Part shown: positions 6,949-15,723 of the stretch, one piece after another
Numbering within the stretch: the stretch's first letter is position 1
How the letters are laid out: each line of letters begins with the position of its first letter
Assembly: GCA_002491605.1 (NCBI GenBank)
Contig: DKWG01000020.1
Coordinates: forward strand, 24,986 to 67,906
Source of the DNA: Ruminococcus sp. UBA7158
GTDB taxonomy: Bacteria; Bacillota; Clostridia; Oscillospirales; Ruminococcaceae
Reading direction: 5' to 3'
Length of the DNA stretch: 42,921 nucleotides
Translations under genes and position numbers: made by a program
Notes under the pieces: model-generated
What the model was told of the DNA's origin: nothing
The model's database searches: none
The model's input: only the letters and a program-made list of their open reading frames with translations

Positions 6949-9516
6949 CTAATTCTTCTTTTTAAAAACAAGCATTATAATACCCGAGATGACAGGCACG
7001 GCAGCCGCAAATATCAAGGAGCATCCCATTTGATAAAGACTGATCTGTGTTGTTTCCATAACCACAGAAAGCGCAGGAACATATACGCAGGCAAGCGTTG
7101 CAGCAGCAGAAATCAGCACCGACGCTATAAGTGCAGCATTTTTAAACGGATTCATCCTGAAAATCGAAACGCTTTCCGACCTGCATTCAAAAACATGGAT
7201 CAGCTGGCTTGCAATAAGGGTGACAAGAGCGCAGGTTCTTGCCGTTTCCAAGCTTGTTCCGATATAAAGTGAGTATACAAAGCATCCGAGCGTGCAGATT
7301 CCTATAAGTATGCCGCGAATGATGATTTTGCTCAAAAGTCCGCCGCTGAAAAAGCTTCCCGAAAACTGCTTCGGTTTCATGTCTAAAACTGCTTTTTCCG
7401 TCTTTTCAAGACCTAAGGCAATTGCCGGCAGACCGTCCGTAACTAAGTTTACAAGCAGTATCTGAGTCGGCAGCAATATAACCGGCAGGCCTGATATTAT
7501 CGACAAGAACATGACCATAACCTCGCCGATGTTGCAGGAAATCAGGTATCTGACGAATTTTCGGATGTTTGAATAAATCGTTCGTCCCTGCTTAACAGCT
7601 TCGCAAAGTGTGGATATGTTGTCGTCTAAAAGAATCAGGTCGGCAGCCTGCTTGCAGGCGTCTGTGCCTTGCTTTCCCATCGCAACGCCGATGTTGGCTT
7701 CCTTGATGGCAGGAGCGTCGTTAACTCCGTCACCTGTCATTGCGACAATGTGACCCTTTCTTTTTAAAGAGCTGACAATTCTGAGCTTATCCTTTGGGTC
7801 AACTCTTGAAAATACGCTTACTCTTTCTATGACCCTGTCCAGCTCAGTGTCGCTCAAAGCGTCAAGCTCATCCTTGCTAAGTGAAATTGAGCCGAACCTC
7901 AGTATTCCGACCTCTTTTGCTATAGCTTCCGCCGTAAGCTTGTGGTCGCCCGTTATCATAACGGTTTTGATACCGGCACGCCTTAATTCATCGCAGGAAG
8001 CTTTAGCCTCCGGACGGGGAGCGTCGAGCATACCGACAAGCCCCAAAAGGACAACCTCATTTTTATTCGGCTCTGAATAGGCAAATGCCATAACTCTAAG
8101 AGCGCTTTTTGCGTATTTTTCGACTGCTTGCTTTAGCTCAGCTAAGTATTCTGCGTTAATAGGCACGCTACCCAAGTCGGTTAAAATGTGTGAGCATTCC
8201 TTTATAACGATATCAGGCGCACCCTTTATGTACACACGCTTGCCAGACTCCGAGGATACCGTAACGCTCATCCTCTTCGTCTCGCTTTCAAACGGCACCT
8301 CGTTTATGCGCTTGTATTTGTCTTTAAGCAGTGAATGAAGAATACCGCATTTCTCTGCGGCAATTATGAGCGCTGCTTCTGTCGGGTCGCCGTTTGTTGT
8401 GTATTCGCCGTTATTCAGTGTTGCCTCGGCATTGTTGCACAGGGAAGCACAGGTTAAAAGCTCTTTGACCTTGCTCGAAGCAGTGCACGGCTTGCCGTTC
8501 AGCATAAGTCCGCCCTCTCTTTTTCGACCCGAGCCTGTCAGCGTGTAGTCGCATTTATCTGACCAAATCCTTGTTACGCTCATTTTATTTTCTGTAAGCG
8601 TTCCGGTTTTGTCCGTGCAGATAACGGTTGTGCATCCCAAGGTTTCAACCGAGTGGAGCTTGTGGACGAGTGCGTTTCGCTTCAGCATTCGTCTAACGGC
8701 TAAGGCAAGCGCTATTGTAACTGTTGCAGGCAGACCCTCGGGAATGGCGGCAATAGCTATAGTTATGCCTGTCATAAGCATATCAAATACCGGCTCGCCT
8801 CTGACAATTCCTGCAATCGCCACTATAAAGCACACAGCTATGCAAATGACACATAAAACTCGTCCCAAGGACGCAAGCTTCTTTTGAAGCGGAGTTTCAT
8901 CGTTTCCGGCTTCGTCTATAAGCTTTGACATTTGACCCATTTTGGTCTGCATACCTGTCTTGTCACAGCGAATTACTGCATTTCCTCTTGTGACGGATGT
9001 GCCCATACTCACATTTTGATTGTCGTATGTACTCTTTCTGACGGCTTCCGATTCGCCTGTCAGTATCGCTTCATCGCACCACAAACCGTTTTCCTCGACA
9101 ACGATTCCGTCGCACGGGACTCTGTCACCTGATTCAATAAACACAATGTCTCCGGGGACTATCAGCGAGGCGTCAAGCTCTGTCCTTTTACCGTCTCTTA
9201 AAACCTTGGCGGTGGGGGACGTCAGCTTTTCAAGTGCCTCCATAGTTTTTTCCGTTCGGTATTCCTGAATAAAGCCGAGTATTGCGTCCAACAAGACAAT
9301 CAGCACTATTGTAACAGCGTCCAAAAGCTCGCCCATAAAAACGGATATGAGCGTTGCTCCGAGCAAAATCAGCACCATAACGTCCTTGAATTGCGAGAAG
9401 AAAATCTTTATCGCATTCTGCTTTTTCTTAGATTCCAAGCGGTTTTTGCCGTATTCTTCGAGCCTTTTCTCGGCTTCCTTTTGACTTAATCCGCTTTCAT
9501 GTGTAAATTCCTGCAT
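6949..9516 (-). CDS. Calcium-translocating P-type ATPase (SERCA/PMCA-like)
   Basis: The protein has 855 residues from the ATG at 9516, which has AGGGAG 7 bases before it; the upstream start at 9534 leaves no such site. It has the full P2A ATPase layout: actuator motif LTGES (about 152-156), phosphorylation motif DKTGTLT with Asp302, TGDHKLTAEAIA, and the hinge VAMTGDGVNDAPAI. Membrane segments carry the ion motifs IPEGLP (M4), CNIGE (M5) and NLVTDGLPA (M6), matching the SERCA calcium ligands. M8 has Gln near the place where SERCA has an acidic ligand, so one of the two calcium sites may differ. It probably pumps calcium out of the cell using ATP. The start lies 63 bp from the flavin reductase stop, with no terminator between them. 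Confidence 0.9.
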   Translation of the reverse strand: MQEFTHESGLSQKEAEKRLEEYGKNRLESKKKQNAIKIFFSQFKDVMVLILLGATLISVFMGELLDAVTIVLIVLLDAILGFIQEYRTEKTMEALEKLTSPTAKVLRDGKRTELDASLIVPGDIVFIESGDRVPCDGIVVEENGLWCDEAILTGESEAVRKSTYDNQNVSMGTSVTRGNAVIRCDKTGMQTKMGQMSKLIDEAGNDETPLQKKLASLGRVLCVICIAVCFIVAIAGIVRGEPVFDMLMTGITIAIAAIPEGLPATVTIALALAVRRMLKRNALVHKLHSVETLGCTTVICTDKTGTLTENKMSVTRIWSDKCDYTLTGSGRKREGGLMLNGKPCTASSKVKELLTCASLCNNAEATLNNGEYTTNGDPTEAALIIAAEKCGILHSLLKDKYKRINEVPFESETKRMSVTVSSESGKRVYIKGAPDIVIKECSHILTDLGSVPINAEYLAELKQAVEKYAKSALRVMAFAYSEPNKNEVVLLGLVGMLDAPRPEAKASCDELRRAGIKTVMITGDHKLTAEAIAKEVGILRFGSISLSKDELDALSDTELDRVIERVSVFSRVDPKDKLRIVSSLKRKGHIVAMTGDGVNDAPAIKEANIGVAMGKQGTDACKQAADLILLDDNISTLCEAVKQGRTIYSNIRKFVRYLISCNIGEVMVMFLSIISGLPVILLPTQILLVNLVTDGLPAIALGLEKTEKAVLDMKPKQFSGSFFSGGLLSKIIIRGILIGICTLGCFVYSLYIGTSLETARTCALVTLIASQLIHVFECRSESVSIFRMNPFKNAALIASVLISAAATLACVYVPALSVVMETTQISLYQMGCSLIFAAAVPVISGIIMLVFKKKN

Positions 9517-9579
9517 AATAAAACTCCCTTCCATGACTCGTCCTATGATGAGTTTATGAAAGGGGGTTTTTGATTATTC

Positions 9580-10083
9580 TTAGTTTGAATACGCTTTTAC
9601 AATCTCGCCGAAATAAATAGTGTGTAAATCCATGTTGGGATAATTCTTTTTCAGAACTTCCTTATCGATGAAGGATTCTTCCTTCATTTCCTGAGCAAAA
9701 AGCTTTCGGCAGACTAAAACCAAAGATGCTTCCTCAAATGTAACACTTTCGCCGGTCGATACCGGGGTAAGCCCTGTTTCCTTCGGCTTGTCGTGGTCAC
9801 GTCCCGAAACTCTTCCGCAGAGAGCTAATGCGTCACGGTAGCCGTCGGGGAAGAAGGTGAGTGTGAAGTATTCGTACCTGTCGACAAATTCCTTGGTGTA
9901 GCGCTGCGGTCTTATGTAGCACGATGCGACGTTTTTGTTCCAAAGAACGCCGAGCCCGCCCCAGGACGCTGTCATTGTGTTGAAACAATCTGAATCTCCG
10001 GCAGTTATCAAGCACCAATCCTTGCCGATTTTCTCAAACGGATTGAGAGTAAGCTCGCCGACATTAATTTCCTTGAGCAACAA
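9580..10083 (-). CDS. Flavin reductase-like FMN-binding protein
   Basis: A protein of about 167 residues with the flavin reductase-like (split-barrel FMN-binding) fold: NTMTASWGGLGVLWNKNVASCYIRPQRYT followed by FTLTFF, as seen in small clostridial NADH:flavin oxidoreductases. Its exact reaction and partner are unknown. The start is uncertain. The open frame begins with GTG at 10098, but the only Shine-Dalgarno-like site (AAAGGA) lies inside that extension and directly abuts an ATG at 10089. A TTG at 10083, 6 bases downstream of the site, gives the best spacing and a family-like N-terminus (LLKEINVGELTLNPFEKIG). It follows the terminator of the PRPP synthetase gene. Confidence 0.75.
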   Translation of the reverse strand: MLLKEINVGELTLNPFEKIGKDWCLITAGDSDCFNTMTASWGGLGVLWNKNVASCYIRPQRYTKEFVDRYEYFTLTFFPDGYRDALALCGRVSGRDHDKPKETGLTPVSTGESVTFEEASLVLVCRKLFAQEMKEESFIDKEVLKKNYPNMDLHTIYFGEIVKAYSN

Positions 10084-10111
10084 AATCATTCCTTTCACTT
10101 AAATTAATTTG

Positions 10112-10152
10112 AGCGTACTCACCGCTGAAAAGCATTCAACAGTGAGTACGCT
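10112..10152 (-). terminator. Terminator after PRPP synthetase homologue
   Basis: An 11-bp perfect stem (10112-10122 with 10142-10152, GCGTACTCAC type) has a 19-nt loop. On the minus strand it follows the prs-like stop codon. Its tail is only moderately T-rich, so some read-through into the flavin reductase gene is possible. Confidence 0.7.
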
Positions 10153-10157
10153 TTATT

Positions 10158-11309
10158 TTATGCGTTTTTCTGCGCTTCAAGAAGTGCGGCGATTTTTGCG
10201 TGCGGGTCGATAATCTCGCTGACCGACAAATCGTGGTTCAATGCGGCTACAAAGTATGAGACATACTTAGAGCAGTCGACAAGGTGGAACCACTCTCTTG
10301 ACCTTAGCTCATCGGTTGAGTAGGTGAGGTTAGTTCCGAACACGCCGTCTATAACGCCGTCCTTATATGCTTTATCAAAGCTTTCAAGACCGGATGTGAA
10401 TATCGTATATGTAGCATATGCAAATATTCTCTTTGCGTTGCGCTTTTTCAGCTCGTAGGCAATGTCGAGCATTGACTCACCGGATGAAATGATGTCGTCT
10501 GCGATGAAAATGTCCATGCCTTCAACGTCGTTGCCCAAGTACTCATGAGCTACTATCGGGTTTCGACCGTTTACAACCGTAGAGTAGTCTCTTCTCTTAT
10601 AGAACATTCCGAGGTTTACGCCCATTACAGAGGCATAGAACATATTTCTGCTCATTCCTCCCTCGTCGGGTGAAACTACCATAAAATGCTGAGGGTCAAC
10701 CTTGAAGTTGTCAATCGACTTAAACATACACTTCAGAACCTGATAATAGGGGATGATGTTGTCAAAGCCCATAAGCGGAACTGCGTTCATTACTCTCGGG
10801 TCGTGAGCGTCGAAGGTCAAAATGTTCTGAACGCCCATGCTGTGAAGCTCCTGAAGCATCCAAGCACAGTCTAAAGATTCACGGAAGCTTCTTCTGTGCT
10901 GACGTCCGCCGTACAGAATAGGCATTATGACGTTGATTCTGTGTGCTTTTCCTCCGGCAGCCTGAATTATACGCTTGAGGTCCTGGTAGTGATCGTCAGG
11001 GGACATATGATTTTCATAACCGAAAAAGGGATATGTGCAGGAATAGTTTCCTGTATCGCAAACGATAAATAAATCCATTCCTCTTACCGTCTTGGATATG
11101 AGTGCCTTGCCGTCTCCTGACTGGAATCTCGGACACTTGCAGGGGATTAAGAACGAATCTACATCCTGTCCCGACTGCTTAGCCCAGGTTACAAGATAAT
11201 CGTTTATCTTTTCGCCCAGCTCCTTAGCGCCGTCCATTGCAATTATTCCTAAAGGTGCAACGCTTGCCGTTGGGTTGAATACTTGTGAGGTTTTCTTAAG
11301 CTTTGACAT
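10158..11309 (-). CDS. prs: Ribose-phosphate pyrophosphokinase homologue, long divergent clostridial type
   Basis: The protein is 383 residues from the ATG at 11309, preceded by GGAGG at about 10 bases; the longer frame to 11444 runs into leader sequence. PRPP synthetase joins ATP and ribose 5-phosphate to make PRPP for nucleotide, His and Trp synthesis. Recognisable parts are the catalytic loop region MPILYGGRQHRRS (about 129-141), LTFDAHDPRV (about 164-173), the phosphate-loop region VVSPDEGGMSR, and the PRPP loop ADDIISSGESM (about 270-280). The last reads SSGES where standard enzymes have DT(A/G)GT, and the chain is about 70 residues longer than usual. It belongs to a divergent clostridial subgroup; true PRPP synthetase activity is likely but not certain. 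Confidence 0.8.
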   Translation of the reverse strand: MSKLKKTSQVFNPTASVAPLGIIAMDGAKELGEKINDYLVTWAKQSGQDVDSFLIPCKCPRFQSGDGKALISKTVRGMDLFIVCDTGNYSCTYPFFGYENHMSPDDHYQDLKRIIQAAGGKAHRINVIMPILYGGRQHRRSFRESLDCAWMLQELHSMGVQNILTFDAHDPRVMNAVPLMGFDNIIPYYQVLKCMFKSIDNFKVDPQHFMVVSPDEGGMSRNMFYASVMGVNLGMFYKRRDYSTVVNGRNPIVAHEYLGNDVEGMDIFIADDIISSGESMLDIAYELKKRNAKRIFAYATYTIFTSGLESFDKAYKDGVIDGVFGTNLTYSTDELRSREWFHLVDCSKYVSYFVAALNHDLSVSEIIDPHAKIAALLEAQKNA

Positions 11310-11514
11310 TTGAATCAATCCTCCATTTTTATTTTTCAGATTTTTTTCATTTATCTGCTTTCGTCCGAAAAGCCAAGCCTCAGACAAAAACTTTATTACA
11401 TATTGATTAGTCTGCCCTAAGTCGCAACGGGCAAAATATATCAAAAGCTTTTAATTGTTGTACGATAATTGTGTTTCAGCACGAAGCCTGCCGGTGTATT
11501 TAGATACTACAGCT

Positions 11515-11543
11515 ATTATAGCACACCTTGCCGCAAAAAACAA
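11515..11543 (-). promoter_or_regulatory. prs promoter with extended -10
   Basis: On the minus strand TTGTTT (11543-11538), a 17-bp spacer and TATAAT (11520-11515) preceded by TGC form an extended -10 promoter just downstream of potD. It implies a leader of about 200 nt before the prs ATG. The leader holds a nested inverted repeat: TTGAT/ATCAA (11403-11407 with 11440-11444) around TGCCC/GGGCA (11413-11417 with 11429-11433). Confidence 0.6.
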
Positions 11544-11547
11544 ACTA

Positions 11548-12792
11548 TCAATAACGGTCGTCATTTTTCTTTTTTGCCCTGCGAGCATTGACAAATATCG
11601 TAGCTCCTAAAAGCAATACCAAGAATATAGGCACGATCCATGGACTTGTTTCATCAATCTTGAGCTGATTCCACATCGACTGCATGAGAGTATTTGTTTC
11701 CTCGGAAAGATTAATAAAAATTTCCGTGTTGTTTTCGATGTATTCATCCCCGGGATACTGAAGCGGATTATACTTAACTTCATCATCCAAAAGCTCATAT
11801 GCCGCCGCATTCGGTGTAGAATAACCGGTGTAATCTGCGTTGGCGAGCGCAACCTCAGGCTCGCACAGGAAGTTTATATACATCTCCGCTGCTTCTTTGT
11901 TCTCAGCCGTAGTCGGTATGCACATCGCATCGACAAATAAGTTGGTGGTTTCCTTCGGAATGCAGTAGGTCAAATCCGGGTTGTCGTCCATCATGGTAAC
12001 TGCGTCGCCGGCGTAGTAGGGGGCGATTGCAGCGGAGCCGCCTTCCATCTTGTCGAATATTTCATCCATTACATAGCTTTGAACAATTTCCTTTTGCTCC
12101 TTCAAAAGAAGCATAGCCTGCTCTATTTCGCTCGGATCCTGTGTGTTCAGGGAGTAGCCCAAATATGACAGGGCTATTCCGAATGCGTCTCTGGGGTTAT
12201 TAAACATCAAGATGTTATTCTTATACTTTTCATCCCAAAGACTGCTCCAGGACGTAAGCTCCTCGTCTACCATGGTTGTGTTGTAGATTATTACAACCAT
12301 TCCCCAAAGATACGGCACAGAATACTCGTTGCTCGGGTCATATGTCGGGTTCAAATAGCCGGGGGAGACGTTTTTGATGTTGGGGATATTGTCAAAATTG
12401 AGCTTTTGCAAAAAGCCTTCGCTTATAAGCCTTGAAATCATATAATCACTGGGAATGATGATGTCATACGGCGCTCCGCCCGATGACAGCTTCGAGTAAA
12501 GCGTCTCGTTGGTGGCAACTGTATTGTAGTTGACGCTTATACCTGTGAGCTTTTCAAATGCCTTATTTACATCCAGCATATCAGGCTCATTTAAGGACAT
12601 ATACTCGCCCCAGTTGGCGACGTTTATCTCAATGTCCTGACCCATAAACTTAGTGTAATCATAGTCGGATAAAAGCTCCGGATCAAGATATGTTGATATA
12701 TCCTCTTCGTCTGTGACTGCGTCAGAGCCGCATGAACACAGGGTCATGCAAATAAGCAGCAGTGAGCAAATCAATGCGATAAATCTTTTCAT
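11548..12792 (-). CDS. potD: Spermidine/putrescine-binding lipoprotein PotD
   Basis: The 414-residue polyamine-binding protein of an ABC importer. The N-terminus is a lipoprotein signal with lipobox LCSC (Cys21). The body has the PotD/PotF fold (INVANWGEYMSL near the start, PYDIIIPSDYMI, YSVPYLWGMVVIIYN, DAMCIPTTAENKEAAEMYINFL). At the C-terminus WIVPIFLVLLLGATIFV followed by ARRAKKK looks like a transmembrane helix with a positively charged tail, so the protein may be tied to the membrane at both ends. That is unusual for a binding lipoprotein. It is last in potABCD; its start overlaps the potC stop by 4 bases (ATGA). Confidence 0.92.
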   Translation of the reverse strand: MKRFIALICSLLLICMTLCSCGSDAVTDEEDISTYLDPELLSDYDYTKFMGQDIEINVANWGEYMSLNEPDMLDVNKAFEKLTGISVNYNTVATNETLYSKLSSGGAPYDIIIPSDYMISRLISEGFLQKLNFDNIPNIKNVSPGYLNPTYDPSNEYSVPYLWGMVVIIYNTTMVDEELTSWSSLWDEKYKNNILMFNNPRDAFGIALSYLGYSLNTQDPSEIEQAMLLLKEQKEIVQSYVMDEIFDKMEGGSAAIAPYYAGDAVTMMDDNPDLTYCIPKETTNLFVDAMCIPTTAENKEAAEMYINFLCEPEVALANADYTGYSTPNAAAYELLDDEVKYNPLQYPGDEYIENNTEIFINLSEETNTLMQSMWNQLKIDETSPWIVPIFLVLLLGATIFVNARRAKKKNDDRY

Positions 12793-13619
12793 ATCGCACT
12801 CTCCTTTCTCTGAGCTGCACGGAACTGTGCTCTCTCGCGTCTGAGCTTGCGGTTTTCAAGAATATTCTTTGTTATGAGAATGGCAGATATAACAACGAAT
12901 ATTATAGCTGAAAGCGCATTGATTTCAGGGTTGATTTTCTTTCTTGTCATCGCTTCTATAGCAATGGAAAGAGTCTGAACCTTGACGCCTGAGGTGAAGT
13001 AGCTTATGACGAAGTCGTCGATAGAATAAGTCAGCGCCATCAAGAAGCCGGAGAAAATGCCGGGCATTATTTCCGGTATGACAACCTTAAAGAACGCTTT
13101 CTTTGAGTTGCAGCCCAAGTCCTTAGCCGCTTCTACGAGATTCGGATTCATGCTGCGAAGCTTCGGAAGGACGTTATAAATTACGTACGGTACGTCAAAC
13201 GAAATGTGTGCCAGTACCAGCGATACAAATCCGAACCGAAATCCGAAGGAGTCTACAAAGAACTTGAATAAAAGCATCAGCGACACGCCCATGATGATCT
13301 CGGGGTTAATAACGGGTATATAGGTAACGCCCATGATGACAGACTTTGAGGTCTTTTTCATGCTGTGAATGCCTAAAGCTGCCATAGTTCCGAGGATAGT
13401 CGAAAGAACCGACGCCGCCACTGCGACAATAACCGTGTTGAGCAGAGCAGACATTATGGCTTCGTCCTGAAACAGCTTTATATACCAGTCGAAAGTAAAG
13501 CCCGTCCACCTCGCCATTGATTTAGACGCATTGAAGGAGAAAACGATAAGCACCAGTATCGGCAGGTACAAAAATGTGAACAGCGCATACATATAAATTT
13601 TAGAGGAAAGCTTCTTCAT
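12789..13619 (-). CDS. potC: Spermidine/putrescine ABC permease PotC
   Basis: The 276-residue inner-membrane permease has about six membrane helices and the binding-protein-dependent transport signature around EAAKDLGCNSKKAFFKVVIPEIMPGI (about 155-180), the EAA loop that contacts the ATPase PotA. It pairs with PotB to form the channel. Its start overlaps the potB stop by 4 bases and its end overlaps potD by 4, so the subunits are translationally coupled. Confidence 0.93.
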   Translation of the reverse strand: MKKLSSKIYMYALFTFLYLPILVLIVFSFNASKSMARWTGFTFDWYIKLFQDEAIMSALLNTVIVAVAASVLSTILGTMAALGIHSMKKTSKSVIMGVTYIPVINPEIIMGVSLMLLFKFFVDSFGFRFGFVSLVLAHISFDVPYVIYNVLPKLRSMNPNLVEAAKDLGCNSKKAFFKVVIPEIMPGIFSGFLMALTYSIDDFVISYFTSGVKVQTLSIAIEAMTRKKINPEINALSAIIFVVISAILITKNILENRKLRRERAQFRAAQRKESAI

Positions 13620-14428
13620 ATCATCGCACCCTCCTCTTCATTTCCGAACTGGTTGAACAGGCTCATCATGAATAAGACTATAACCATCAATACCAAAGCC
13701 ATAGCCGAGCCTAAATGAGGATTGTAGGATGTTCCTAAGAACTGAGATTCGATTATGTCGCCTATGAGGTCGTTAGTTCCGCCGCCGAGCATTCTTGAAA
13801 TGACGAACGTCGAAACGCTCGGCACAAAAACTGCTATGACGCCGGTTGAAATTCCGGGCATGGACAAGGGGAGTATTACGCGCCTTACAAGGCTCAATCT
13901 GCTTGACCCTAAGTCCTGAGCCGCTTCAATGACACTTTGGTCGATTTTTACCATGACCGAGTACAGCGGAAGAATCATAAACGGCAGGTAATTGTATACC
14001 ATACCGAGTATAACAGCTCCGGCGTTGTTTATAAGGTTGAGAGGACCGATTCCGAACAGACCGAGAAAATTATTGATCAGTCCGTTGGGATCCAAAAGCT
14101 TCATCCACGCATAGGTTCTCAAAATGAAGTTAATCCACATGGGAACCATTATAAGAACTATCAGCGAAGACTGATTGAACGATTTAGCTCTTGATATAAT
14201 GTAAGCCGCAGGAAACGCTAAAATCAGGCAAATGATTGTTGCAATCATCGCAAAGAAAATAGAACGAAACAGGACTGACATATAGGTTGACATATCAAAG
14301 AGGTTTTGCAGTGTGAAGCTGCCGCTTGAGTCGGTAAGAGCGAATACGACAATCAAGCCGAGAGGGATTATTGTGAAGATGAGAATCCATACTATGTACG
14401 GAATGGCTAAAGCCTTAGAAGTCTTCAT
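13616..14428 (-). CDS. potB: Spermidine/putrescine ABC permease PotB
   Basis: This 270-residue permease has about six helices, starting LAIPYIVWILIFTIIPLGLIVVF. The EAA loop is EAAQDLGSSRLSLVRRVILPLSMPGI (about 170-195). Together with PotC it forms the polyamine channel. It follows potA after a 6-base gap. Confidence 0.93.
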   Translation of the reverse strand: MKTSKALAIPYIVWILIFTIIPLGLIVVFALTDSSGSFTLQNLFDMSTYMSVLFRSIFFAMIATIICLILAFPAAYIISRAKSFNQSSLIVLIMVPMWINFILRTYAWMKLLDPNGLINNFLGLFGIGPLNLINNAGAVILGMVYNYLPFMILPLYSVMVKIDQSVIEAAQDLGSSRLSLVRRVILPLSMPGISTGVIAVFVPSVSTFVISRMLGGGTNDLIGDIIESQFLGTSYNPHLGSAMALVLMVIVLFMMSLFNQFGNEEEGAMI

Positions 14429-14434
14429 CAGTAA

Positions 14435-15478
14435 TCAAGCTTCCGATTTGTGCATTATGTGAATGTCCATCGGTGTGACATTCATGCCGATAATCGCTCC
14501 TATCTCCTCGCTCTGAGTGGAGTGAATTATCCATTTGTATCCAAGGGAGTCGACACTGATTTCATAGTGAACGCCCTTGAAGATGCAGTTTTCAACTACG
14601 CCGACAATCGCGCCCTGGTATTGAGGAACAACTTTAATGTCCTCCGGGCGTATAACAACGTCGACAAGCTCGTCCGGCTCAAAGCCCTTGTCAACGCAGG
14701 CAAATTCTTTTCCTGCAAATTCAACAAGGAAGTCTCGGCGCATAATACCGTCGATGATATTTGATTCGCCGATAAAGTCTGCAACGAAGGCATTAATGGG
14801 TTCGTTGTAAATATCCTGCGGAGCGCCGATCTGCTGAATGCAGCCGTCCTTCATGACGACAACCGTATCAGACATTGTGAGCGCTTCCTCTTGGTCATGA
14901 GTGACGTATATAAACGTTATCTCAAGGTCCTGCTGCATTCGCTTAAGCTCAATCTGCATTTCCTTTCGGAGCTTTAAGTCTAAAGCTCCCAGCGGCTCGT
15001 CCAAAAGCAAAACCTTAGGTCTGTTGACCAAAGCTCTTGCTATTGCAATTCTTTGCTGCTGACCGCCTGAAAGCGAATTGATAGATCGCTTTTCAAAGCC
15101 CTGCATATTAACAAGCTCAAGCATCTCGGTAACTCTTGCCGCTATTTCCTTTTCGGGAAGCTTTTTAATTCGCAGACCGAAGGCAATGTTATCGTAGATA
15201 TTCAAATGGGGGAATAGTGCGTACTTTTGAAAGACTGTATTAACCTCTCTCTTGTGCGGCGGGAGGTTGTTGATCTTTACGCCGTTAAAAAATAACTCAC
15301 CGCTTGCCATTTCGGCAAAACCGCCAATAATCCTCAGAGTTGTGGTTTTACCGCAGCCTGAAGGACCCAGTAGTGTTACGAACTGCTTGTCGACGATGTC
15401 GAGGTTGATACTCTTGAGTATTTGCACTCCGTCGTATTCAACAACAGCATTTCGTAAGCTGATGATAGTATTTTTCAA
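14435..15478 (-). CDS. potA: Spermidine/putrescine ABC ATPase PotA
   Basis: The 347-residue ATP-binding subunit that powers polyamine uptake. Motifs are Walker A GPSGCGKTT (about 38-46), signature LSGGQQQR, Walker B LLLDEP with the D-loop LGALDL, and the switch His in YVTHDQ. A C-terminal TOBE domain (about 240-345) is typical of PotA. The start is TTG at 15478: a stop codon lies directly upstream in frame and no ATG lies nearby. AGGAG is about 13 bases away, a long spacing that may limit translation. Confidence 0.93.
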   Translation of the reverse strand: MKNTIISLRNAVVEYDGVQILKSINLDIVDKQFVTLLGPSGCGKTTTLRIIGGFAEMASGELFFNGVKINNLPPHKREVNTVFQKYALFPHLNIYDNIAFGLRIKKLPEKEIAARVTEMLELVNMQGFEKRSINSLSGGQQQRIAIARALVNRPKVLLLDEPLGALDLKLRKEMQIELKRMQQDLEITFIYVTHDQEEALTMSDTVVVMKDGCIQQIGAPQDIYNEPINAFVADFIGESNIIDGIMRRDFLVEFAGKEFACVDKGFEPDELVDVVIRPEDIKVVPQYQGAIVGVVENCIFKGVHYEISVDSLGYKWIIHSTQSEEIGAIIGMNVTPMDIHIMHKSEA

Positions 15479-15544
15479 TTACTTTCTTTGTCTCCTTTAT
15501 AAATGAATTTTTCGGCAGCATGATACCCCATAATGCCAACGATA

Positions 15545-15573
15545 ATTATATAATAAAACTTTCACATTTACAA
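15545..15573 (-). promoter_or_regulatory. potABCD promoter
   Basis: On the minus strand TTGTAA (15573-15568), a 17-bp spacer and TATAAT (15550-15545) lie about 70 bp before the potA start. The long AT-rich gap to murD separates this promoter from the divergent murD promoter. Confidence 0.65.
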
Positions 15574-15655
15574 TAACAAATTAATAATTTAGAGTATCCC
15601 ACAAATTTTAAAATATAATTGACCTCTTCTTTTCTATCATTCAACAAATTTTTGA

Positions 15656-15684
15656 TTGAAATCTGCATGAGTTTGGTATATAAT
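15656..15684 (+). promoter_or_regulatory. murD-operon promoter
   Basis: TTGAAA (15656-15661), 17 bp, TATAAT (15679-15684): a near-consensus vegetative promoter about 40 bp upstream of the murD ATG. It likely drives the cell-wall/hprK/rapZ/whiA cluster. Confidence 0.75.
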
Positions 15685-15723
15685 ATTAAAGGATTAATCA
15701 GCATTCACGAAAGGTTTGATTTT

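Noticed and set aside
11310..11444. N-terminal extension of the PRPP synthetase
   Set aside because: The extra 45 codons start with TTG, have no ribosome site and cover the leader; GGAGG sits before the ATG at 11309.
11310..11514. PRPP or ppGpp (ykkC-type) riboswitch upstream of prs
   Set aside because: I looked for the conserved ykkC blocks and did not see them.
15619..15723. N-terminal extension of MurD
   Set aside because: The murD promoter (15656-15684) lies inside it, and MurD homologues begin near the ATG at 15724.
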